From: Clostridiales bacterium
GTDB taxonomy: Bacteria; Bacillota; Clostridia; Oscillospirales; Acutalibacteraceae
DNA length: 9,645 bases
Direction: 5' to 3'
Assembly: GCA_019415925.1 (NCBI GenBank)
Contig: DXYG01000094.1
Location: forward strand, 1-9,645
Positions 5,590-9,645 of the stretch are shown here, one piece after another; position 1 is the stretch's first letter, and each line of letters begins with the position of its first letter. Below the pieces are notes generated by a model, which saw only the letters and a program-made list of their open reading frames with translations, did not search any database and was not told the origin of the DNA. Both the position numbers and the translations under genes were made by a program.

Positions 5590-6177
5590 ATGACAAAGAA
5601 TAACAAATTAAATAATCAGGAAGAACTTTTTGCAAGAGATTGTAAACTTATGAACCTCAAATATGAGTATGACGGATATACCGGCACAGAGAAATGGGCA
5701 GTTATTACCGAACTTACCGAAGAAGAACTGTGGGATAAATACCCGGATATTATCAGCAGATACACTCCATTTGTCCTGCTGTCTATGGCACAGGGAAAAG
5801 TGATTATTGACGATAACAGAGAAACTCATAGATGTGAAATGCGAGATGCAAGACATTTAGATGCTTTTTGTTATGAGGATGATTTATTTGAGCAATTCCA
5901 TAATGAAGCATTCTTAGATTTTGTTGACCCATTTGAACTCAGAGAAGCAGAAGAAATTGCAGAGAGGAAAGAATTACAGCGTCTGCGTGAAATTGAGAAA
6001 GTTAGAATAGTGCTTTCAATGATGAAACCAGCTCAGGGACGAAGATTGTATAAGTTTGTCATTGAGGGAAAGAGCTGTCGTGAAATAGCCGTAGAAGAAG
6101 GTACTTATCACAGTTCTGTCAGCAAATCTATTGAAGCGGCAAAGAAAAATTTTAAGAAATTTTATGAGAATCTCTGA
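5590..6177 (+). CDS. Sigma-like helix-turn-helix protein (Tn916 ORF7-like)
   Basis: This 195-residue protein has a C-terminal region resembling sigma-70 region 4: about 148-192 reads RRLYKFVIEGKSCREIAVEE followed by a serine-rich turn and a basic helix. The first 110 residues are acidic and lack an obvious sigma region 2, and a charged helical linker (about 116-138) joins the two. Tn916-family elements carry a sigma-like gene (ORF7) upstream of xis and int that contributes to activation of the element, and position and layout agree with that. The ATG is fixed by AAGGAG, which is buried in the hairpin at 5526-5587. It is separated from the toxin-like gene by about 100 bases with two hairpins. 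It could equally be a non-sigma HTH activator. Confidence 0.75.
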   Translation: MTKNNKLNNQEELFARDCKLMNLKYEYDGYTGTEKWAVITELTEEELWDKYPDIISRYTPFVLLSMAQGKVIIDDNRETHRCEMRDARHLDAFCYEDDLFEQFHNEAFLDFVDPFELREAEEIAERKELQRLREIEKVRIVLSMMKPAQGRRLYKFVIEGKSCREIAVEEGTYHSSVSKSIEAAKKNFKKFYENL

Positions 6178-6224
6178 TTTTGGGTGTCCAAAATGAACCC
6201 TTTTGTGCAATGAGTGAAGGGGTT
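6178..6224 (+). other. Two consecutive hairpins after the sigma-like gene
   Basis: TTTTGG-GTGT-CCAAAA (6178-6193) is a perfect six-pair hairpin starting right after the stop codon. AACCCTTTT (6196-6204) then pairs with GAAGGGGTT (6216-6224) through nine pairs including two G-T pairs. A short ATTTCATT follows, too poor for a confident terminator. They may attenuate or process the transcript before the toxin-like gene. Confidence 0.45.
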
Positions 6225-6281
6225 ATTTCATTCCGAATACGAATGACACTTCAAAATATTTAGAAATGTGAGGTTTTACAT

Positions 6282-6842
6282 ATGAAAGAAAAAACAATTT
6301 GCCGTGGAGATTTATTCTACTACGACTTTGGAACACGAACAGGTTCGGTACAAAGCGGAACACGACCGGTACTTGTAATTCAGGCAGATGATTATAACAG
6401 AAACGCACCAACAATTATTGTGGCTGCTGTAACAGGCGTTATCAAGAAAAGATACCTGCCGTCACATATCCTGCTCGGTCAGGAGTTTGGACTCAAGAAG
6501 CCGTCAATGGTTCTACTGGAGCAACTTCAGACAGTAAACAAAGATGAACTCAGAGATTACATCGGAACGATTGAAGATGAGCAGCTTTTAAGGCGGATAA
6601 ATATAACGCTTAAAAAGACTTTCGGACTTTGGATTTATAAGGAAGAAAAGAAAGAAAATATCCGTTGCCTTTGCCCAAAGTGCCTGAAAGATTATATTCA
6701 CAATCCTGATTATATCGTGCGTCGCCTTGACCCGTTTGCAAAGGTCAAAGACCATTGTGATAAATGCAATCAAACCGGTTGGGATTATGTTATTACCGAA
6801 AGACAGTGCAACGCAAGAGAAAAGGGGTGTCAGAATGTCTAA
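6282..6842 (+). CDS. MazF/PemK-family toxin-like protein with a cysteine-rich C-terminal extension
   Basis: Residues about 5-118 form a MazF/PemK domain: a GDLFYYDFG opening, SGTRPVLVIQ with the conserved arginine (Arg28), IIVAAVTG, then SMVLLEQLQTV and a C-terminal helix. MazF toxins are sequence-specific endoribonucleases. Ordinary MazF ends near residue 115; this 186-residue protein adds about 65 residues with Cys129, Cys131, Cys134, Cys159 and Cys162 in CxCxxC and CxxC groups, probably a zinc ribbon, plus Cys176 and Cys183. No MazE-like antitoxin gene is visible on either side, only the sigma-like gene and xis genes. It may therefore be a domesticated nuclease or regulator of the element. 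TGTGAGG lies 8 bases before the ATG. Its last 8 bases overlap the first xis-like gene. Confidence 0.85.
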   Translation: MKEKTICRGDLFYYDFGTRTGSVQSGTRPVLVIQADDYNRNAPTIIVAAVTGVIKKRYLPSHILLGQEFGLKKPSMVLLEQLQTVNKDELRDYIGTIEDEQLLRRINITLKKTFGLWIYKEEKKENIRCLCPKCLKDYIHNPDYIVRRLDPFAKVKDHCDKCNQTGWDYVITERQCNAREKGCQNV

Positions 6843-7056
6843 GAAAAGATATGAAATTGTAAGTTATGACATCCCGCTTTGGTTAAAACCTGTTTTATCG
6901 GTAACGGAAACTTCAATTTACACAGGGATAAGTGCCAATAAGATATATGAAATGTCAGAATCGGAGGACTGCCCTTTTGTGATATGGATAGGAAGTCGCA
7001 GGGTAATCAAGAGAAAATCCTTTGAGGAATACCTCGAAAGGCAGTATTCAATATAG
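6835..7056 (+). CDS. Excisionase-like protein 1 (Tn916 Xis family)
   Basis: This 73-residue winged-helix DNA-binding protein follows the Tn916 Xis pattern: IPLWLKPVLSVTE, then YTGISANKIYEM (recognition helix region) and the basic wing SRRVIKRKSFEEYL. Excisionases bend DNA at the element ends and steer the integrase toward excision. An ATG 36 codons further upstream is in frame, but AAAGGGGTG at 6821-6829 stands 5 bases before ATG 6835 and the family length fits, so I choose the short form. The gene overlaps the toxin-like gene by 8 bases, implying co-translation. It is about half identical to the next xis-like gene (28 of 55 aligned residues by hand count). A MerR-like regulator role is the main alternative. 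Confidence 0.8.
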   Translation: MSKKRYEIVSYDIPLWLKPVLSVTETSIYTGISANKIYEMSESEDCPFVIWIGSRRVIKRKSFEEYLERQYSI

Positions 7057-7069
7057 TAAAAAGTCAAAT

Positions 7070-7106
7070 CTGCGATGAGTCCGATTGCATAATGGGCTTA
7101 TCGCAG
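7070..7106 (+). other. 13-bp hairpin between xis-like genes 1 and 2
   Basis: CTGCGATGAGTCC (7070-7082) pairs with GGGCTTATCGCAG (7094-7106) along all 13 positions, including two G-T pairs, around an 11-base loop. A-rich rather than T-rich sequence follows, so it is not a + strand terminator. RNA processing, stability control or a protein-binding site are options. Confidence 0.6.
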
Positions 7107-7147
7107 AAAAATGAATATACTGATGCCATCAACACAAGGAGGACGAA

Positions 7148-7378
7148 ATGCAAAGCAAAAAAGAAATGCCATTGGAGCATAAGCCTATATTAACCATAAG
7201 AGAAGCGTCTTTTTATACAGGAATCAGTGAGAAAAAACTGATTGAAATAACAAATCTATATGCCTGCCCATTTGTATTGTGGATGGGTAATCGCAGATTT
7301 ATCAAGAGAAAAGTATTCGAGAAATTTATTCAGACATCGGAACTTAAGGGAGGTGCAGATGATGAACAGATTGAGTGA
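7148..7378 (+). CDS. Excisionase-like protein 2 (Tn916 Xis family)
   Basis: This 76-residue protein matches xis-like protein 1 along most of its length: PLEHKPILTIREASFYTGIS, CPFVLWMGNRR, then the basic wing FIKRKVFEKF. It has an added acidic tail (KGGADDEQIE), and the tryptophan usual in the IPxW opening is replaced by glutamate. AAGGAGGA ends 4 bases before the ATG. The last 17 bases overlap the start of xis-like gene 3, so it should be co-translated with it. It sits 91 bases after gene 1, across a stable hairpin. Close similarity to gene 1 indicates a duplication, but it may bind other sites or serve as a regulator instead of a true excisionase. Confidence 0.8.
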   Translation: MQSKKEMPLEHKPILTIREASFYTGISEKKLIEITNLYACPFVLWMGNRRFIKRKVFEKFIQTSELKGGADDEQIE

Positions 7379-7595
7379 TGAGTGGTTTTCCAGTAAGAGC
7401 GAGAGCGTTCCGTTGTGGCATAAGATAGCACTTTCTATTGATGAAATGTATGTATATACGGGCATTGGTAGAGAAACAATACGAGAACTTACAAAGCAAC
7501 CGGAAGCAAAACAATTTACATTGAAAATTGGAAAAAGAACTCTAATTAAACGCAAACAATTTGAAGAATATTTAGACCAGATGTGTTCTATTTGA
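7362..7595 (+). CDS. Excisionase-like protein 3 (Tn916 Xis family)
   Basis: This 77-residue protein again shows VPLWHKIALSIDE, a YTGIGRETIREL helix region and the basic wing KRTLIKRKQFEEYL, close to the Tn916 Xis wing. GGGAGGTG at 7348-7355 lies 6 bases before ATG 7362; an adjacent ATG at 7359 is too close, and an upstream in-frame ATG at 7260 lies deep inside gene 2 and would add unrelated residues. The N-terminal extension of about 15 residues before VPLW is longer than in gene 2. It overlaps gene 2 by 17 bases and precedes gene 4 by 14 bases. Retention of both the IPxW opening and the IKRK wing makes it a good candidate for a working excisionase. Confidence 0.8.
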   Translation: MNRLSDEWFSSKSESVPLWHKIALSIDEMYVYTGIGRETIRELTKQPEAKQFTLKIGKRTLIKRKQFEEYLDQMCSI

Positions 7596-7609
7596 GGGGA
7601 GGAATGTAG

Positions 7610-7861
7610 ATGTACAAAATAGATGGTTCTGAACTTTATGAATATCAGCAACAGCTATTGCAACCACCGGAGGATATACCGATTTGGGAAAAGAAATGTC
7701 TTACGGTCGAGGAAGCGGCTGCTTATTCAGGTATTGGAGAGCGAAGATTAAAGGCACTATTGATGGATAAAGATTGCAGTTTCAGAATTGCAAGAAGCGA
7801 CAGGCTTTTAATTATACGAGAGAAGTTAGAGGAGTTTATTGACTCAAGCACAGAATTGTAG
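7610..7861 (+). CDS. Excisionase-like protein 4, adjacent to int (Tn916 Xis family)
   Basis: This 83-residue protein starts with about 22 extra residues, then IPIWEKKCLTVEEAAAYSGIG, the stretch most like Tn916 Xis (IPIWERYTLTIEEAS). Its wing reads RLLIIREKLEEFI, where the other three have IKRK, so the usual basic charge is reduced. Position immediately before int is the classical xis position in Tn916. A GGGGAGGA ribosome binding site precedes the ATG. Only 11 bases separate it from int, so the two are surely one transcript. Classical position with the weakest wing is a puzzle: either this is the true Xis with a divergent wing, or excision duty has passed to a paralogue. Confidence 0.82.
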   Translation: MYKIDGSELYEYQQQLLQPPEDIPIWEKKCLTVEEAAAYSGIGERRLKALLMDKDCSFRIARSDRLLIIREKLEEFIDSSTEL

Positions 7862-7872
7862 GAGGTAACACA

Positions 7873-9105
7873 ATGGCAAATACTAAAAGAAAAGATAAAT
7901 CAAGAAAGGTTCTCCGCAAAGGGGAATCGCAACGTCCGGACGGTACTTATCAATTCCGATGGACAGATGAGAACCGTAAAAGACATTGTATTTATGCAAG
8001 GAACTTGGATGATTTAAGATATAAGGAAGATGAAATCGACAAGGACAAGAAAGATGGTATCAAGGCAGAAGCACGCTATACATCACTTAACGATATGTAT
8101 GAACTTTGGAGAGATTTGAAACGTGGAATAAAGAATAATACTTTTGAGAATTACAAATATATGTACGAGACATTCGTGCGTAATCAGATTGGTTCTCAAT
8201 TCATAATGTCTATAAAAAAGACTGATATAAAAAGATATTACAACAGTCTTGTTGATGAAAGACATCTGAAACCCGCAACGATTGATAGCGTACATACCGT
8301 TCTACATCAGGTCTTTGAAATGGCAGTAGATGATGATTATATCAGAAGCAATCCAACGGACAATGTTTTGCGTGAATTGAAAAAATCGCATTGTTTTAAG
8401 ACTGAAAAACGCAGGGCATTAACCAAACCAGAGCAGGAACTTTTTCTTAACTATCTGAAGAACACACCGGAAGCACAGTATTGGTATCCAATATTTGCGG
8501 TTATGGTCGGAACTGGATTGCGTGTGGGCGAATTGACCGGACTCAGGTGGTGTGACATAGATTTAGACGAAAGCATTATAGATGTGAATCATACGCTTGT
8601 TTATTATGACCACAGAACCGAAGGAAGCAAGAAAGGTTGCTATTTCAATGTGAACACAACCAAGACACCGGCAGGTATGCGACAAGTTCCAATGCTTGAA
8701 TTTGTGAAGGAAGCATTTTTAATGGAAAAAGAAAGGCAGGAACTTCTTGGACTGCATTGTGAGGCTACGGTTGATGGATATACGGATTTCATTTTTGTAA
8801 ACCGTTTTGGTCAGCCACAGCACCAAGCAACGCTCAATAAAGCAATTCGTCGCATTATACGAAACTGTAATGATAAGCAGTTTTTAGAAAATGATAATCC
8901 GGAAGTTTTACTTCCACACTTTAGCTGTCATTCTCTTAGACATACATTTACCACAAGAATGTGTGAAGCCGGAGTGAATGTGAAAGTTATTCAGGACGCA
9001 CTCGGACACAAAGATGTATCTACGACATTGAACATCTATACAGATGTAACAAAGGAATTAAGAAAGTCAGAGTTTGAGGGATTGGAATTACAATTTAATC
9101 AGTAA
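7873..9105 (+). CDS. int: Tyrosine recombinase / integrase (Tn916 Int family)
   Basis: This 410-residue integrase has the three-domain Tn916 layout: an N-terminal arm-binding domain (about 10-65, with RKGESQRPDGTYQFRW), a core-binding SAM-like domain (about 70-170) and the catalytic domain. All the usual catalytic residues can be placed: Arg217 (GTGLRVGEL), Lys264 (NTTKTPAGMRQVP), His353 and Arg356 (HSLRHTF), His379 (LGHKDVS) and the nucleophile Tyr389 (TLNIYTD). The length is close to Tn916 Int (405). It cuts and rejoins DNA at the element ends for integration and excision, with Xis favouring excision. A GGAGG ribosome binding site lies a few bases before ATG 7873. A terminator follows at 9128-9157, with the repeat-rich end of the element beyond. 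Confidence 0.96.
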   Translation: MANTKRKDKSRKVLRKGESQRPDGTYQFRWTDENRKRHCIYARNLDDLRYKEDEIDKDKKDGIKAEARYTSLNDMYELWRDLKRGIKNNTFENYKYMYETFVRNQIGSQFIMSIKKTDIKRYYNSLVDERHLKPATIDSVHTVLHQVFEMAVDDDYIRSNPTDNVLRELKKSHCFKTEKRRALTKPEQELFLNYLKNTPEAQYWYPIFAVMVGTGLRVGELTGLRWCDIDLDESIIDVNHTLVYYDHRTEGSKKGCYFNVNTTKTPAGMRQVPMLEFVKEAFLMEKERQELLGLHCEATVDGYTDFIFVNRFGQPQHQATLNKAIRRIIRNCNDKQFLENDNPEVLLPHFSCHSLRHTFTTRMCEAGVNVKVIQDALGHKDVSTTLNIYTDVTKELRKSEFEGLELQFNQ

Positions 9106-9127
9106 ATAGTCAGAGAATCAGAAAGAG

Positions 9128-9165
9128 AGCATATGCCGTAGAGACACGGTATGTGCTTTCTTTAC
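9128..9165 (+). terminator. Terminator after int
   Basis: AGCATATGCCGT (9128-9139) pairs with ACGGTATGTGCT (9146-9157), including two G-T pairs, around a 6-base loop and is followed by T-rich TTCTTTACT. It starts 23 bases after the int stop codon. Since excised elements may read across the joined ends, it could limit transcription into the transfer region. Confidence 0.75.
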
Positions 9166-9203
9166 TTTATGACGAGAAGATGGTAAAATGAAATACAGGA
9201 TTG

Positions 9204-9216
9204 ATAGCAATGCTAT
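9204..9216. promoter_or_regulatory. Perfect 13-base palindrome in the element terminus
   Basis: ATAGCA-A-TGCTAT is perfectly symmetrical and lies 25 bases before the TACACCA boxes. A protein-binding site, for example for Xis or a host factor, is possible; there is no direct proof. Confidence 0.35.
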
Positions 9217-9240
9217 AAAACCCAAAACTAAATATGGCTA

Positions 9241-9309
9241 TACACCATTTACACCATTTTTTACACCAAACCTCATTTTTACTTTCACGAAACAAGTGGG
9301 AATGGTGTA
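9241..9309. repeat. TACACCA boxes: three direct copies and one inverted copy
   Basis: TACACCATT occurs at 9241-9249 and 9250-9258, a third copy TACACCAAA at 9262-9270, and the exact reverse complement AATGGTGTA at 9301-9309. In Tn916 the Int N-terminal domain binds short direct repeats inside each end of the element, and these boxes hold the corresponding place between int and the junction. I infer they are arm-type sites for Int, perhaps also for the Xis proteins. Confidence 0.6.
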
Positions 9310-9371
9310 AAGAGGTTGAATAAAAGCCCATGTATAGGCGATAAAATTTACAAAATGGAATTAAGTCGTGA

Positions 9372-9645
9372 GTGTACGATTTCGTCCCGACAATGAAGCC
9401 GTTGGACAAGGATAAGACCGAAAAGGCCGAGACCAAGGAGGAAGAAAAGCCTGTTGAGTCTGCTCCTGTGGTCGAAGAAAAAATCGATTTTTCCAATGTT
9501 CAGATCGAGCCACTGTTCCAGGATCAGGTGGATTTTGACACCTTTTCCAAGAGCGATTTCCGTGCCGTAAAGGTTAAGGAATGCGAAGCCGTGAAGAAGT
9601 CCAAAAAGCTCTTAAAGTTCGTTTTGGACGACGGAACCGGCACAG
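9372..9645 (+). CDS. metG: Partial methionyl-tRNA synthetase, C-terminal tRNA-binding region (5'-truncated, runs off the window)
   Basis: An open frame runs from just after the TGA at 9369-9371 to the window end. From ATG 9393 it reads a lysine/glutamate-rich linker (KPLDKDKTEKAETKEEE), then FDTFSKSDFRAVKVKECEAV and KKSKKLLKFVLDDGTGT. The second part is the beginning of the EMAPII/MetRS-type tRNA-binding OB domain found at the C-terminus of many bacterial methionyl-tRNA synthetases. Codon use is richer in G and C than in the element. No catalytic part precedes it and no ribosome binding site is seen before ATG 9393 or GTG 9372, so this looks like the 3' part of metG cut off by the insertion. 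A stand-alone tRNA-binding protein such as CsaA is the alternative but would not have this long charged linker. Confidence 0.7.
   Translation, partial: MYDFVPTMKPLDKDKTEKAETKEEEKPVESAPVVEEKIDFSNVQIEPLFQDQVDFDTFSKSDFRAVKVKECEAVKKSKKLLKFVLDDGTGT

Larger units (their letters stand above)
9106..9371. other. Non-coding right terminus of the element
   Basis: No credible gene lies here. It holds the int terminator, the palindrome and the TACACCA boxes. A further AACCTC (9269-9274) and GAGGTT (9312-9317) pair interleaves with the boxes. Base composition stays AT-rich until about 9365 and then changes, which I take as close to the element/chromosome junction. The exact crossover cannot be fixed without the left end. 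Confidence 0.55.

Noticed and set aside
6193..6213. Leader peptide MNPFVQ before the toxin-like gene
   Set aside because: Six codons with no ribosome binding site, lying inside a hairpin. Nothing supports translation.
6727..6834. Longer upstream start for xis-like gene 1
   Set aside because: The added 36 residues are a shifted frame of the toxin-like gene's cysteine-rich tail and resemble no Xis, while ATG 6835 has a good ribosome binding site.
7260..7361. Longer upstream start for xis-like gene 3
   Set aside because: The extra residues overlap the coding body of xis-like gene 2 in another frame, and GGGAGGTG points to ATG 7362.
9241..9309. CRISPR-like repeats
   Set aside because: The units are only 7-9 bases with tiny uneven spacing and one inverted copy; these fit recombinase binding sites, not a CRISPR array.
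9330..9395. tRNA gene or tRNA-end attachment site
   Set aside because: No cloverleaf, T-loop or CCA end is present; the flank instead reads as protein-coding MetRS-like sequence.
9167..9496. 109-codon open frame on the minus strand across the element end
   Set aside because: It spans the repeat boxes and the opposite strand of the metG fragment, with Cys/Trp repeats produced by the TACACCA boxes. Not a credible gene.

Overview
The window is AT-rich and every convincing gene lies on the + strand, usually behind a strong GGAGG-type ribosome binding site. Protein types and codon use point to a Gram-positive anaerobe of the Clostridia, probably Lachnospiraceae-like; this is inference from family resemblance, not a database result. 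It reads as the right-hand end of a Tn916-family integrative and conjugative element (or a relative) joined to chromosomal DNA. The conjugation genes and the left end are not in view.

Layout. (1) 39-3383 holds accessory or cargo genes: an unrecognised protein with one membrane segment, a GyrI-like domain protein, a small polytopic membrane protein, a TfoX N-terminal-domain protein and a WYL-domain regulator. A terminator closes this block at about 3443-3480. (2) 3493-5273 is a regulatory cluster with its own sigma-A-type promoter: a LexA-like S24 repressor, a 39-residue ORF, an ImmA/IrrE-type metalloprotease and a small zinc-ribbon protein, tightly packed and partly overlapping. (3) 5274-5589 has no gene but is rich in RNA structure: a long composite terminator, a second 12-bp hairpin, and a hairpin that pairs with the ribosome binding site of the next gene. 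(4) 5590-6842 encodes a sigma-like HTH protein resembling Tn916 ORF7, then a MazF/PemK toxin-like domain fused to a cysteine-rich tail, with no visible antitoxin. (5) 6835-9105 is the recombination module: four consecutive Tn916-Xis-like genes followed by a Tn916-type tyrosine integrase with all catalytic residues. (6) 9106-9371 is the element terminus, with an int terminator, a palindrome and repeated TACACCA boxes that look like integrase or Xis binding sites. (7) From about 9372 the sequence becomes visibly richer in G+C and encodes the C-terminal tRNA-binding domain of what looks like methionyl-tRNA synthetase, so the element appears to have inserted within metG.

How it may work together (inference). 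The LexA-like repressor, possibly relieved by self-cleavage and/or by the ImmA-like protease, would hold the element silent. The sigma-like gene, behind a sequestered ribosome binding site, would act as a gate to the toxin, xis and int genes. The integrase with one or more of the Xis paralogues would then excise the element through the repeat-rich right end. The most unusual features are the four-member xis array, the structured leader, the orphan MazF/zinc-ribbon fusion and the insertion point in the metG linker.
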